Below the pieces are notes generated by a model. It ran no database searches. It worked only from the letters and a program-made list of their open reading frames with translations, and was not told where the DNA came from. 46,498 bases of DNA from Candidatus Binatia bacterium (GTDB lineage Bacteria; Desulfobacterota; Binatia; UBA9968), in NCBI GenBank assembly GCA_036504975.1, contig DASXUF010000098.1:1-46498 (forward strand), given 5' to 3'. The number at the start of each line of letters is the position of its first letter. The stretch's first letter is position 1. Shown in pieces: positions 14,479 to 24,713 of the stretch. The position numbers and the translations under genes are program-made.

Positions 14479-14719
14479 CGGTTCGACCCTTAGCTCGAGC
14501 TGGCCTACGATCCCAAGGGGCTCGTCGAATCTACCGGCGATGCGTCGACGTCGTCTCGAGACGTGTGGAAAATGATCTCGAACGCTTTAAAAAATTCATC
14601 GAGCATCGCGGTCAAGAAACCGGCGCCTGGCGTGGAACGATTCAAGAACCCGGGCGATAACACTAGTAAAAAAAACCGGCCGAGTTATAATTCAAACAAG
14701 GACGCGGTAAAGTGCTGCG
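14479..14719. other. Non-coding or decayed stretch after the IS110 transposase
   Basis: 241 bp without a convincing gene. A GGCTCGTCGAA word at 14520 resembles half of the dispersed repeat and could mark the right edge of the IS110 element. A plus-strand frame from about 14500 is open for some 70 codons, but has no family features. AAAAAAAACCGG and AGTTATAATTC (about 14668-14695) are AT-rich and could hold the promoter of the lipoprotein gene at 14720. Confidence 0.4.
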
Positions 14720-15370
14720 ATGAAGCTCAAATGCGAGCGGTCGAAGTATCCATCTTTTTTACTCGGACTCTTGCTTCCGGCGCTTGCTGCATGCGCCTCG
14801 GCTCAAGGGTACGTCGAAGCCGGACGGAGGGATCTGATTTTTGGCGATCCGAACCGCGCGGTTGTCAACTTCAGTCGCGCCGCGGAGATAGCACCCGATC
14901 GCGTGCACTTCAGCACGTTCCCTGAAGGAGCTTTGACCTATCTCGGGCGGGCGTATTACGCGTTGGGAAGACTCGCCGACGCGCGCCGGACGCTTGAGGA
15001 GGCGGTATCACGATACCCGAACGATAATCTCGCCAAGCTTTATTTTGGTTTGGTGCTGGCTCGCGAGGGCGATCGGGCGCGCGGTTTACGCTACATCGAA
15101 GACGGCCTGCGCGGCGTTCACGAATGGCTCGATTACATGGAGTACCGGCACCACTGGCGCGGGCAGTTCTGGGACCCGAACAAAGAAATACGTTCGAGGA
15201 TCCAAAAGACGCTCGCGATGATCTCCTCCGGACAAGTGGACTGGCCCAGGCTTATCGCCGAGGCGGAGTGGGCCGGACAGCACATGGAAGAGGAGATCGA
15301 TCTCGCGCGCCGCGATGAGTCTGACGAGCGTTCCAGGGACGGTGATAGCCGAAGAAAGCATCGCCCCTGA
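14720..15370 (+). CDS. TPR-like lipoprotein, paralogue 1
   Basis: 216 residues. The N-terminus has a basic start, a hydrophobic core FLLGLLLPALAAC and the lipobox LAAC, so it is probably a lipoprotein. The mature part holds tetratricopeptide-like helices: AQGYVEAGRRDLIFGDPNRA with VVNFSRAAEIAPD, then GALTYLGRAYYALGRLADAR and DNLAKLYFGLVLAREGDRAR. The C-terminus is very acidic/basic (ARRDESDERSRDGDSRRK). It is about half identical by eye to the gene at 15539, including this tail. TPR lipoproteins usually hold other envelope proteins together; no specific partner is visible. A strong terminator follows. Confidence 0.75.
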   Translation: MKLKCERSKYPSFLLGLLLPALAACASAQGYVEAGRRDLIFGDPNRAVVNFSRAAEIAPDRVHFSTFPEGALTYLGRAYYALGRLADARRTLEEAVSRYPNDNLAKLYFGLVLAREGDRARGLRYIEDGLRGVHEWLDYMEYRHHWRGQFWDPNKEIRSRIQKTLAMISSGQVDWPRLIAEAEWAGQHMEEEIDLARRDESDERSRDGDSRRKHRP

Positions 15371-15405
15371 ATAGCTGCTCGACCCTCGGTTTCTTTCCCA
15401 ATTTT

Positions 15406-15437
15406 AAACTGGCCGGTCGAACCGGCCAGTTTTTTTT
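15406..15437 (+). terminator. Rho-independent terminator after lipoprotein 1
   Basis: A 12-bp perfect stem (AAACTGGCCGGT with ACCGGCCAGTTT, loop CGA) runs directly into seven or more T. It lies 36 bp after the stop at 15370. Confidence 0.9.
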
Positions 15438-15538
15438 AGAGCTTGGCCGCCCACCGGGGAAGGTCCGGAGCTATCCAAACGGGTAGTAGTAAAGTCTTTT
15501 ATTTTGCGTTATCTTTTCTGTGTTGGAGGACTAGTTTT

Positions 15539-16204
15539 ATGAGACAAGCCAAGTCGCGTTTTGCGGGAGTTGAAAGTTTTCTTTTTACCCTGGGCGCACT
15601 ATCGCTCCTACTGGCCGTCTCCGGCTGCGTTACCGCCCAAGGTTACGTCGAAGCCGGCCGAAGGGATCTGCTTTTCGGCGATCCCAAATTCGCCGTGGTC
15701 AACTTTCAGCAAGCGGCGGATTTAGCCCCCGATCGCCTGCACTTCAGCGTGTTTCCCGAAGGAGCGTGGACTTATCTTGGCCGGGCGTACTACGCGACGG
15801 GAAGACTCCCCGAGGCGCGCCAGGCGCTGGAGCGTGGCGCTTCACTTTCCAAAGACGACCACCTGGCGAGGCTTTACCTCGGCCTGGTGAAGCTTCGCGA
15901 GGGTGACAGGCAGCGGGGAGTCAGCGACTTGGAGAGCGGTCTCAGGGGCATACACGATTGGCTCGATTACGTCGAGTTCCGTCGCACAAGTTCATACGGG
16001 CAGTACTGGGATTCGAGGAAGCAGATCCGCACCAAGATCAAAACGGAGCTTGCCATGATCTCTAGCGGCGCTTCCCCGCAAGAGCTGATCGCCGGCGGCG
16101 AGTGGGTGGGAAAACGGATCGAACAGGAGATCGACGAAGCGCGGCGGGACGAGAGCGACGAGCGCTCCCGAGACGGAGACAGCAGGGGAGGAGAGCGCCC
16201 GTAG
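15539..16204 (+). CDS. TPR-like lipoprotein, paralogue 2
   Basis: 221 residues from the ATG at 15539, the one that gives a signal peptide (FLFTLGALSLLLAVSGC, lipobox VSGC). After the lipid-anchored Cys the sequence mirrors paralogue 1: TAQGYVEAGRRDLLFGDPKF, then AVVNFQQAADLAPDRLHFSV, GAWTYLGRAYYATGRLPEAR, HLARLYLGLVKLREGDRQRG, and the same tail (DEARRDESDERSRDGDSRGG). The same helical-repeat scaffold is inferred. The tandem pair, each with its own terminator of near-identical stem, arose by duplication of the whole transcription unit. Divergence between copies shows the event is not recent. Confidence 0.75.
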   Translation: MRQAKSRFAGVESFLFTLGALSLLLAVSGCVTAQGYVEAGRRDLLFGDPKFAVVNFQQAADLAPDRLHFSVFPEGAWTYLGRAYYATGRLPEARQALERGASLSKDDHLARLYLGLVKLREGDRQRGVSDLESGLRGIHDWLDYVEFRRTSSYGQYWDSRKQIRTKIKTELAMISSGASPQELIAGGEWVGKRIEQEIDEARRDESDERSRDGDSRGGERP

Positions 16205-16262
16205 ATTTTTGCTCCTAATTTGACTCCCTTGGGATGGAGAACCAACCGCTCTTCCATCCATT

Positions 16263-16295
16263 AAATGGCCGGTCCAAAGACCGGCCATTTTTTTT
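16263..16295 (+). terminator. Rho-independent terminator after lipoprotein 2
   Basis: A 12-bp perfect stem (AAATGGCCGGTC with GACCGGCCATTT, loop CAAA) is followed by a T run. It resembles the terminator after paralogue 1 in both arms, so the terminator was part of the duplicated unit. Confidence 0.9.
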
Positions 16296-16386
16296 GCGCT
16301 CTTTTTCTGGAATACGGATCATTTTTCGGCTATGAATGGCCCTGTTTATTTACGGCGGCTACCGACGACACCTCAGGAGGGCTTTT

Positions 16387-17568
16387 ATGGCGGATCGGCT
16401 CTGGCTGGCATCGGCGATTTTGCTCTGCATCCAATGGATCTTCTTTCATTCCATGGGCATTCACGCCAGCCCGGAATGGCAAGCCCTCAGCGCCGGCCTG
16501 GGCATTTTTGGGGCGGCCTTTCTCCTTTCCTGGGCGGCCGAGCTCGCCCAGTTCGATATTCCGCAGGCGCTGGCATTGGCGTTTCTGGCTCTGATCGCGG
16601 TTTTGCCGGAGTACGCGGTCGATATGTATTTCGCCTGGACGGCAGGCAAAGATCCCCAGTACACCGCCTACGCGACTGCCAACATGACGGGCGCAAACCG
16701 CCTGCTCATCGGCATGGGTTGGGCGTGCGTGGTCTTTACCTACTGGCTGAAGACCGGCAAGCGGTCTTTCGAGCTTGAGCCCTCGCACAAGGTCGAGATC
16801 TTATTTCTCGCCCTGGCGACGGTCTACTCCTTTACGATCCCGCTGAAGGCCCAACTCGATCTTGTCGACGCCGTCGTTTTAGTTTCGATGTTCGGCCTGT
16901 ACATCTGGCGCGCCACCCGGGCGGCCCAGGTGGAGCCGGAGCTCGAAGGGCCGTCGGAAATGATCGCCCACTGGGGAGTCCGGCCGCGGCGCTTGGCGAC
17001 GGTGATCCTGTTTTTTCTCTCCGGATATACGATCTTCCTCGCCGCCGAGCCGTTTGCCGAAGGCCTCCTGGCCACGGGACGGACTTTCGGCATCGAAGAG
17101 TTTGTGCTGGTCCAGTGGCTCGCGCCGCTGGCCTCCGAGTCGCCCGAATTCATCGTGGCGATTCTCTTCGCCCTCAGAGCCAACCCGGGGGCGAGCCTCG
17201 GCACGCTGCTTTCCTCCAAAGTCAACCAGTGGACGCTATTGGTCGGGATGCTCCCGCTGGTCTATATGATTTCCGCCGGCCGGATGACGCCGATGCATAT
17301 GGACCAGCGGCAAGTGGAAGAAATACTTTTAACCTCGGCGCAGTCTGTCTTCGCCGTTGCGGTGCTGATCAATCTCTGCTTCTCTCTCGCCGAAGCGGCT
17401 CTCTTGTTCGTTCTCTTTACCACCCAACTGTTGATTCCCGATCCCACGTTTCGCTACTTCTTCTCTTTTCTCTATATCGCCTTGACGATCGGAATTTTTG
17501 TCTTGAGCAAAGATAGTCGCAAATCTCTGGTCGCGCTTTTCCGGCCCGCCAAAAAATCTTCGTCCTAG
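16387..17568 (+). CDS. CaCA-superfamily sodium/calcium exchanger-like membrane protein
   Basis: 393 residues from the ATG at 16387, chosen for the strong AGGAGGG before it; a frame start at 16336 would add 17 residues. About ten membrane spans are seen. The two alpha-repeats that form the ion pathway are recognisable: ALIAVLPEYAVDMYF with TANMTGANRLLIGMGW (about residues 70-113), and WLAPLASESPEFIVAILFAL with LGTLLSSKVNQWTLLVGMLP (about 244-290). The acidic residues in PEYAVD and SESPEF match the cation-binding positions of the family. It probably moves Ca2+ or a similar cation out of the cytoplasm against Na+ or H+. It has its own promoter region after the preceding terminator. Confidence 0.85.
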   Translation: MADRLWLASAILLCIQWIFFHSMGIHASPEWQALSAGLGIFGAAFLLSWAAELAQFDIPQALALAFLALIAVLPEYAVDMYFAWTAGKDPQYTAYATANMTGANRLLIGMGWACVVFTYWLKTGKRSFELEPSHKVEILFLALATVYSFTIPLKAQLDLVDAVVLVSMFGLYIWRATRAAQVEPELEGPSEMIAHWGVRPRRLATVILFFLSGYTIFLAAEPFAEGLLATGRTFGIEEFVLVQWLAPLASESPEFIVAILFALRANPGASLGTLLSSKVNQWTLLVGMLPLVYMISAGRMTPMHMDQRQVEEILLTSAQSVFAVAVLINLCFSLAEAALLFVLFTTQLLIPDPTFRYFFSFLYIALTIGIFVLSKDSRKSLVALFRPAKKSSS

Positions 17569-17583
17569 ACGGAGCCCGAAGAG

Positions 17584-18198
17584 TCAAACTTGGCGCAGCG
17601 GGAGATGGCCGTTTTTAGATATAACGCGCCACGCGTCGTCCGCATCGTAGCTGAGACGGACGATTTCGCCCGGGTCTAAATGAAACGACCGGTACCGGTT
17701 GAGAGGCGTTCCGGTGATGCGGCAAAGAACGGCGAGGATGGGAAAATTGTGGCTCACGATAACGAGCGTATTCTCGGCGCCGTGGCGCCCGACGATGCGG
17801 CACAAACCGTCCCACGCCCGCTTCTCGACCTCGGCGAGCCGCTCGCCGCCGGGAATGTCGGCCTCGGCGGGCCGGTCCCGCCACTCGCGCAGAAAATCCG
17901 GCCGTGTCGCCTGAATTTCTGCAAACGTCAGTCCCTCAATCTCGCCGTGGTCGAGCTCGCGGAGACTCTCTTCGACGATCACGGTGAGATGGTGAAGACG
18001 GCCGACGGCGGCGGCCGTCTGGAGCGCCCTTCTGAGTTGACTGGAATAAACCGCGTCGATTTTCTCGCCGCTGAGCTCATGCGCCGCGGCCGCGGCCTGC
18101 CGGAGCCCGGTCTCGTTCAGCTCCAGGTCGGTCGTTCCCTGGCACCTCCGCGCCAGATTCCAGTCGGTGGCGCCGTGCCGCAGCAGAAAAATCCTCAT
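17584..18198 (-). CDS. Histidine phosphatase (phosphoglycerate mutase-like)
   Basis: 204 residues. The catalytic LLRHGATDWN motif starts at residue 4 (RHG, phosphorylated His), followed by GTTDLELNETGLRQAAAAA, VYSSQLRRALQTAAAVG (second Arg), LRELDHGEIEGLTFAEI (acid/base Glu region), PGGERLAEVEKRA and VIVSHNFPILAVL (second His). All catalytic positions are present. The branch includes phosphoglycerate mutases, alpha-ribazole phosphatase CobC and broad phosphatases; the sequence alone does not choose. It is convergent with the exchanger gene, 15 bp apart. Confidence 0.88.
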   Translation of the reverse strand: MRIFLLRHGATDWNLARRCQGTTDLELNETGLRQAAAAAHELSGEKIDAVYSSQLRRALQTAAAVGRLHHLTVIVEESLRELDHGEIEGLTFAEIQATRPDFLREWRDRPAEADIPGGERLAEVEKRAWDGLCRIVGRHGAENTLVIVSHNFPILAVLCRITGTPLNRYRSFHLDPGEIVRLSYDADDAWRVISKNGHLPLRQV

Positions 18199-18256
18199 GT
18201 TCCGTCAACAGCGAAATCCCGCATGACTTCTTTGCCATATGAGATTTGAGATTTGC

Positions 18257-18301
18257 GACTTCGTCGTGAGCTCAGTCGAACGATTCATCGCGAAGCGATG
18301 A
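18257..18301. repeat. Dispersed palindromic repeat fragment
   Basis: CGACTTCGTCGTGAGCTCAG followed by TCGAACGATTCATCGCGAAGCGATGA is a variant of the TTCG..GCTCAG repeat. It lies between the ppiD-like gene's stop and the start of the phosphatase gene (both minus strand). Confidence 0.5.
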
Positions 18302-18302
18302 C

Positions 18303-20213
18303 TCAGCTCCCTTCCAGAACCGCCGGCTCCACTGCTATGCGCGCTTTGGCTTTCAGAATCTCGATGAATTTTTTCGCCGTCGCTTGTTTCTTCCCCTGCA
18401 GAGCCTGCTCCAGAAGAGCCGTCTTCTCTTTTTCAAACCGCTCCATGTCCACACCCTGGCTCTCCTTGAAGGCAAAAAGATAGACGGTGTTTTTCTGCGT
18501 GTAGGGACGGTCGGCCAAAGGTTGATAAATGGAAATCGCGATATCCCCCGGCCTGGCGTCTTGAAGCGCGCCCACTTTGGGAATCTCCGCGTCGCCGCGG
18601 AGAAACCATCCGGTGTCGCCGACTTGAAGCCCGTTCGCCTTGGCCACCTTGTGAATGTCTTTTTCCATCTTCAACTGCTCCAGGAGCGCCAACGCCTTTT
18701 TGTTCGCCAGGGCCAGCGCCTTCGATTCCTTGACTCGTCTCTCGATCTCGGCGCGCACGTTTTCCATCGGCGGAACCGTCGGCTCTTTTCTCTGGGTCAC
18801 GCGCAAAAGATAATAGCCGTTCGCGCCTTCGATGGCCGGTCCGACTTCCTTCACGGGCAACGAAAACGCGGCGCGACGAAATTCTTCCATCGGCGCTATG
18901 TCCGGAAAAACTTCGCCGACGCCGAACAAGGGAGTCATTTTGACGGCGAGGCCTCTCTGCTTGGCGAGCGCGGCGAGCTCGCTCCCCGAAGCCGCTTTCT
19001 GCCGGTCCGCGTCCACCGCCCTGCCGGCCTCGATTTTTCCCCGCTCCGCCTTGACGGCGCGGACGATCTCCGGAGTCGCCTCTTTGAGGGCGGTGCTTTT
19101 TTCCTGCTTCACGTCTTCGGCTTTGAAGATGTGGTAGCCCAAAGGACTTTCCAGGACGCCGCTCACTTCGCTTTTTTTCAGGGCGAACACGGCTTGATCC
19201 AGGGACGGGAGCAACTGGCCGGGACTGATCCAGCCCAAGTCTCCGCCCTGGGCCGCGCTCGGATCTTCGGAATATTTCTTCGCCGCCGCGGCAAAATCTT
19301 TTCCGCTCCGCGCTTCCTTGAGCGCCGTCTCCGCCTTGGAGCGTGCGCCGGCCTTTTGCGCGCTGTCCGCTCCGGACTGAACGCGCGCCAAAATGTGGCG
19401 CAGCCGGACCGCTCGCGGCTGTTGAAACTTCGCGGCGCGGTTGCGGTTATAATAATCTTCGATCTCCTTCTCTCCGACCTGGACTTGCTCGACGAAATGG
19501 GCGGACGGATAAACGATATATTCGACTTGAACCTTGAGCGGCTCGGCGAGCGCGGCCTTGTTGCGCTCGTAATAATTTTTGCTCTCCTCTTCCGTGACGC
19601 TCGCCTGGGAAAGAAAATCTTCCGCGGAGAGCCGGATAAAGTTGAACGAGACTTTTTCCTGCGCGAAGCCGTATTGCTCGCGCACTTCGTTCTCGGAGAC
19701 GCGGACCGCGTCCTGAATCACGCCGTAAAGCTTCTGGACCGCCAGCTCCCGCCGCCGCTCTTCTTCGAATTCTCCGGGATGGATCCGGTTCGCGCGCAGC
19801 AACTGGAGGTAACGGTTTTTGCTGAAGCGGCCTTCGATCTGGAACTCGGGGACGCGCGCGATCGCTTCCATAAGCTCTTCGTCGGTCACCTCCAGGCCGA
19901 GCCGGCGCGTTTCTTGAAGCAGCAGGCGCTGTTGGATCAGATCTTCCATGACGCTATTTTTAAGTTTCAAGTTTTTGAGCGTCTCCGGCGTCAACTCGCC
20001 CTTGAGGAGATTGCGGTAGACGTCGATCATCTTTTGATACTGAGTTCCAAACTCCCTCTGGCTGATGACTTCGCCGTTGACCTCGGCTACCTTATCCGAG
20101 TCGTGTTCGCCCATTTTTCCTCCGCCATAAAAAAGGACGAAAACGACCACAACAAGCCCAAGGAGAAACGTCACGACCCAGGACCTTTTCCGTTTGCGCA
20201 ACACATCAAGCAT
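18303..20213 (-). CDS. ppiD: PpiD/SurA-type periplasmic peptidyl-prolyl isomerase, membrane anchored
   Basis: 636 residues from the ATG at 20213 (AAGGA ribosome-binding site). A single N-terminal membrane span (SWVVTFLLGLVVVVFVLFYG) places the rest in the periplasm, as in PpiD. Next is a SurA_N-type chaperone domain (VAEVNGEVISQREFGTQYQK to VRVSENEVREQYG), then a complete parvulin domain: RLRHILARVQ, KDFAAAAKKYSEDPSAAQGGDLGWI, AVFALKKSEVSGVLESPLGYHIFKAED. A further parvulin-like region (EFRRAAFSLPVKEVG with GYYLLRV) follows. The layout and length match PpiD, which helps outer-membrane proteins fold at the exit of the Sec channel. It is divergent from mreB. Confidence 0.88.
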   Translation of the reverse strand: MLDVLRKRKRSWVVTFLLGLVVVVFVLFYGGGKMGEHDSDKVAEVNGEVISQREFGTQYQKMIDVYRNLLKGELTPETLKNLKLKNSVMEDLIQQRLLLQETRRLGLEVTDEELMEAIARVPEFQIEGRFSKNRYLQLLRANRIHPGEFEEERRRELAVQKLYGVIQDAVRVSENEVREQYGFAQEKVSFNFIRLSAEDFLSQASVTEEESKNYYERNKAALAEPLKVQVEYIVYPSAHFVEQVQVGEKEIEDYYNRNRAAKFQQPRAVRLRHILARVQSGADSAQKAGARSKAETALKEARSGKDFAAAAKKYSEDPSAAQGGDLGWISPGQLLPSLDQAVFALKKSEVSGVLESPLGYHIFKAEDVKQEKSTALKEATPEIVRAVKAERGKIEAGRAVDADRQKAASGSELAALAKQRGLAVKMTPLFGVGEVFPDIAPMEEFRRAAFSLPVKEVGPAIEGANGYYLLRVTQRKEPTVPPMENVRAEIERRVKESKALALANKKALALLEQLKMEKDIHKVAKANGLQVGDTGWFLRGDAEIPKVGALQDARPGDIAISIYQPLADRPYTQKNTVYLFAFKESQGVDMERFEKEKTALLEQALQGKKQATAKKFIEILKAKARIAVEPAVLEGS

Positions 20214-21454
<1,241 letters not shown>

Positions 21455-21484
21455 CATCGCTTCGTTGACCGCGGTTAAGAGTCC

Positions 21485-22318
21485 ATGATTTCTTTCGTCC
21501 GCCGTAATCAGGTGCTCCTCAGCGCCTTTCTCTCCGTTCTGCTGTCTCTCTACATCATCGCACCCGCAACCAGGGGACAAATGAGAGCCGACCCGATCGG
21601 GCCGCTCCTGATCGCGCTGATGCGGCCTTTTCAATCGGGAATCCAGATGACGGTCGGGGGGATCAAGGACGTCTATTTCAACTACGCCGCCTTGCGCGGC
21701 CTCGGCGTCGAGAATGAAAAGCTTAAAGCGCGCATCCAGCAACTCGAGACGGAGCGCAACCGGCTTTTGGAAGATGAGGCGACCAACAAACGGCTCCGCG
21801 AGCTGATGGAATTTCGCGCGGAGTTGCCGCCGGGCGCCGTCACGGCGTCGGTTACGGCCAACAGCGCCAGCACGTGGTTCCACAGCCTGCTCATCGACAA
21901 GGGAAAGTCGGCCGGAGTGGAAAAAGGCATGGCGGTGGTTTCTCACCTGGGCGTCGTGGGGCAGGTGGTTTCAGTGACGTCGAGAAACGCCAAGGTGCTG
22001 CTGGTGACCGACTCTCACAGCGGAGTGGACGCTATCGTACAGCGAAGCCGCGCGCGCGGCATCGTTGCCGGATCGCTGGAAAACGGCCCGATCATGAAAT
22101 ACGTGAAGCGCAGCGACGATCTCCAGGAAGGCGATCGCCTCGTCACCTCGGGGCTCGACGGCGTTTTTCCCAAGGGCCTGTTGGTCGGGACAATTTCGAA
22201 GGTAAACAAGAAAAGCATCGGCTTGTTCCAGCACGTTGAAGTGACACTGGCGGTCGACCCTTTGCGGCTCGAAGAGGTTTTGGTGGTGAAGGGCGGACCG
22301 GCAAAGGCGAAAGAGTAA
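21485..22318 (+). CDS. mreC: Rod shape-determining protein MreC
   Basis: 277 residues. One N-terminal membrane span (VLLSAFLSVLLSLYIIAPAT) is followed by a periplasmic coiled coil (LRGLGVENEKLKARIQQLET to about residue 115), then the two beta-barrel domains of MreC: VTASVTANSASTWFHSLLID, KGMAVVSHLGVVGQVVSV, VLLVTDSHSGVDAIVQ and RLVTSGLDGVFPKGLLVGT. MreC activates PBP2 and links it to MreB. It starts 30 bp after mreB and ends 11 bp before mreD. Confidence 0.95.
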   Translation: MISFVRRNQVLLSAFLSVLLSLYIIAPATRGQMRADPIGPLLIALMRPFQSGIQMTVGGIKDVYFNYAALRGLGVENEKLKARIQQLETERNRLLEDEATNKRLRELMEFRAELPPGAVTASVTANSASTWFHSLLIDKGKSAGVEKGMAVVSHLGVVGQVVSVTSRNAKVLLVTDSHSGVDAIVQRSRARGIVAGSLENGPIMKYVKRSDDLQEGDRLVTSGLDGVFPKGLLVGTISKVNKKSIGLFQHVEVTLAVDPLRLEEVLVVKGGPAKAKE

Positions 22319-22329
22319 AGCTGTCTGCT

Positions 22330-22842
22330 ATGAAGCTATCCCTGCTTTTTCTCGCCGTCGGATTCGTTCTGGTGCTGTTGCAGACGACCCTGCTGCACCT
22401 GCTTCCGCTGGGGCCTTTTGTTCCGGACCTCGCCCTCGTCTTATGCGTCTATCTGGGACTCAACCATCCCACGGTCGGCGCCGTCGTGGGCTCGTTCATG
22501 TTGGGCTATTCCGTCGATGTCTTCTCCAGCCCAGTGCTCGGCCTCAACTGCTTGGCGATGTCGCTGGTTTTTCTCACCGCTTATTTGAGCTCGCGCTGCA
22601 TCTGGATCAACAGCCCGCTGCTTAGCGCTCCCGTGGTTTTTCTCGCCTCCTGGGTCAAGGGAGCGTCGCTGATGGCGGTCTGGACGCTTTTTCTCGCGAT
22701 GGACGGGCTCGGCGCCGGCGGTCTGAAGTACGCCTTCCTCGACGCGCTCCTCGCCGCCATTCTGGCACCGGCGATATTCACGCTCCTCCGCCGGGGCCAG
22801 AGCTACGTCGAAAGTAAAAAAGCCTCGATGGAAGCCGCATGA
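22330..22842 (+). CDS. mreD: Rod shape-determining membrane protein MreD
   Basis: 170 residues with five to six membrane spans (LSLLFLAVGFVLVLLQTTLL, LALVLCVYLGL, AVVGSFMLGYSVDVFSSPVL, then CLAMSLVFLTAYLSSR, further C-terminal spans). The GYSVDVFSSPVLGLNC stretch is typical of MreD. The stop overlaps the ATG of mrdA by 4 bp (ATGA). Identity rests on fold type and operon place, as MreD sequences vary. Confidence 0.9.
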   Translation: MKLSLLFLAVGFVLVLLQTTLLHLLPLGPFVPDLALVLCVYLGLNHPTVGAVVGSFMLGYSVDVFSSPVLGLNCLAMSLVFLTAYLSSRCIWINSPLLSAPVVFLASWVKGASLMAVWTLFLAMDGLGAGGLKYAFLDALLAAILAPAIFTLLRRGQSYVESKKASMEAA

Positions 22843-24713
22843 TCTCTTTGAGCTCTCAGAAAGAAGTGCCGCCGGAGTTTCGCTATCGCACGCAAATTCT
22901 CCTCGCGATCGTAGCGGTGATTTTTCTCTTTCTCTTCGGCCGGCTCTTCTTTCTCCAGGTCATCGACGGCGAGCGCTATACCTATCTCTCCGAGAATAAT
23001 CGCATCCGGCTGAAGAAAGTGCCGGGCACGAGGGGCATGGTCCTCGACCGCCGCGGCCAACTGCTGGTCGACAGCCGCCCCTCTTTCGATCTCCTGTTCG
23101 TGCCGGAAGACGCGCCGGAACCGGAAAATACCTTGCGGCAACTGGCGCGCTTTTTGGGCCGCGACGAAGCCGAGCTGCTGAAGCTTTCGCAAGAAAATAA
23201 ATCCCGCACGCCGTTCCAGGAGATCGTGCTCGGAAAAGATATCGATTGGGCCTCGATGGTCGCCGTGGAAGCGCATCAGCTCGATCTGCCGGGCGTCACG
23301 CTGAGGACCCGCCCAAGGCGGAGCTACGTGGAGAGCGGCATGGCCGCTCATCTGCTGGGCTACTTGGGAGAGATCGGTCCGAAGCAGTTGAAGACGCAAA
23401 AGGACAACGGCTACAGCATGGGAGACGAGATCGGCCAGTTCGGTCTCGAGCGGCGCTGGGAAGAATTTCTCCGCGGCCAGAGCGGCGGCCAGCAGGTGGA
23501 AGTCGACGCTCTCGGGCGGCGCGTCCGAGTGCTCCACGAAGTGGAAGACGTTCCCGGCTACAACGTCGTCTTGACGATCGACAAGGACGTTCAGCAAGCC
23601 GCATTCGAGGGGTTGAAAGGCAAAGACGGAGCGATCGTCGCCCTCGACGTCAACAGCGGAGCGGTGCTGGCCATGGCCAGCACTCCCGCGTTCGATCCCA
23701 ATGTGTTTGCGCGCGGCGTCACGTCGCAAGAATGGCGCGGCCTCACGACCGACCGCGCCTACCCGCTCAATAATCGCGCCATCCAGGGCCAATATCCGCC
23801 GGGCTCCACTTTCAAGATCGTCTTGACGGTCGCGTCGCTCGAAGAAGAGACGCTTTCGCCCACACAGCCCCTCGCATGCGGCGGCTCCCTGGCGGTCGGA
23901 AACCGCGTCTTCCGCGACTGGAAAAAAGAGGGGCATGGGTCGGTCGACCTGCACAAAGGCCTGGTGCAGTCGTGCGACGTTTATTATTACCAGTTGGGCC
24001 AGCGCCTCGGCATCGATCAAATCGCGAAGCACGCGCGCAACCTTGGACTGGGAGAAAAAACCGGCATCGCCCTCGACGACGAGAAGCCCGGCCTCATCCC
24101 CGACACCGCATGGAAAAAGCGCCGTTTCAACCAACCCTGGTATCCCGGCGAAACGCCGTCGGCGGCGATCGGCCAGGGTTACATCACGGTGACGCCGCTG
24201 CAGATGGCCAACCTGATGGCGATCATCGGCAACGGCGGAACGCGCTACCGGCCCTGGTTCGTGAAGAAAGTGGTGTCCCTGGACGGCTCCGTGATTCAGG
24301 AGTACGGTCCGGAAAAGCTCGGCGCCGCGCCGCTCAAAGAAACCACCGTGGCCTTCCTGCGCGATACGTTGCGCGACGTAGTGACCGCCGGCACGGGCGG
24401 AAGCGCGAAATCGCAAATCGTCTCGATCGGGGGAAAAACCGGCACGGCCCAGGTGGCGGAGATGAAAGGCGCCTATGTCAAGAGCGAACAGCTCGCCTAC
24501 GCCCTTCGCGACCATGCCTGGTTCGTCGCTTACGCCCCGACCGAGAACCCCGAGATCGCGGTGGCCGTTCTGGTCGAGCATGGAGGCCACGGCGGCTCGG
24601 CGGCGGCGCCTTTGGCGAAGAGCGTGATCGAAAAATACTTCGCCGTCCGCGGCGAGCCGCCGCCCGCCAATCGAACGCTCGCCGGCACCGAAGGAGACGC
24701 GCGTGCCAATTGA
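22839..24713 (+). CDS. mrdA: Penicillin-binding protein 2, elongasome transpeptidase
   Basis: 624 residues. A membrane anchor (ILLAIVAVIFLFLFGRLFFL) is followed by the PBP dimerisation region (IRLKKVPGTRGMVLDRRGQL, SYVESGMAAHLLGYLGEIG) and the transpeptidase domain. The catalytic serine is S323 in PPGSTFKIVL (SxxK, Lys 326); the second motif lies in LVQSCDVYYYQLG (SxD); the third is GGKTGTAQV (KTG). All are intact. The enzyme cross-links peptidoglycan during cell elongation, paired with the glycosyltransferase RodA encoded next. The start overlaps mreD by 4 bp and the end overlaps rodA by 11 bp. Confidence 0.96.
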   Translation: MISLSSQKEVPPEFRYRTQILLAIVAVIFLFLFGRLFFLQVIDGERYTYLSENNRIRLKKVPGTRGMVLDRRGQLLVDSRPSFDLLFVPEDAPEPENTLRQLARFLGRDEAELLKLSQENKSRTPFQEIVLGKDIDWASMVAVEAHQLDLPGVTLRTRPRRSYVESGMAAHLLGYLGEIGPKQLKTQKDNGYSMGDEIGQFGLERRWEEFLRGQSGGQQVEVDALGRRVRVLHEVEDVPGYNVVLTIDKDVQQAAFEGLKGKDGAIVALDVNSGAVLAMASTPAFDPNVFARGVTSQEWRGLTTDRAYPLNNRAIQGQYPPGSTFKIVLTVASLEEETLSPTQPLACGGSLAVGNRVFRDWKKEGHGSVDLHKGLVQSCDVYYYQLGQRLGIDQIAKHARNLGLGEKTGIALDDEKPGLIPDTAWKKRRFNQPWYPGETPSAAIGQGYITVTPLQMANLMAIIGNGGTRYRPWFVKKVVSLDGSVIQEYGPEKLGAAPLKETTVAFLRDTLRDVVTAGTGGSAKSQIVSIGGKTGTAQVAEMKGAYVKSEQLAYALRDHAWFVAYAPTENPEIAVAVLVEHGGHGGSAAAPLAKSVIEKYFAVRGEPPPANRTLAGTEGDARAN

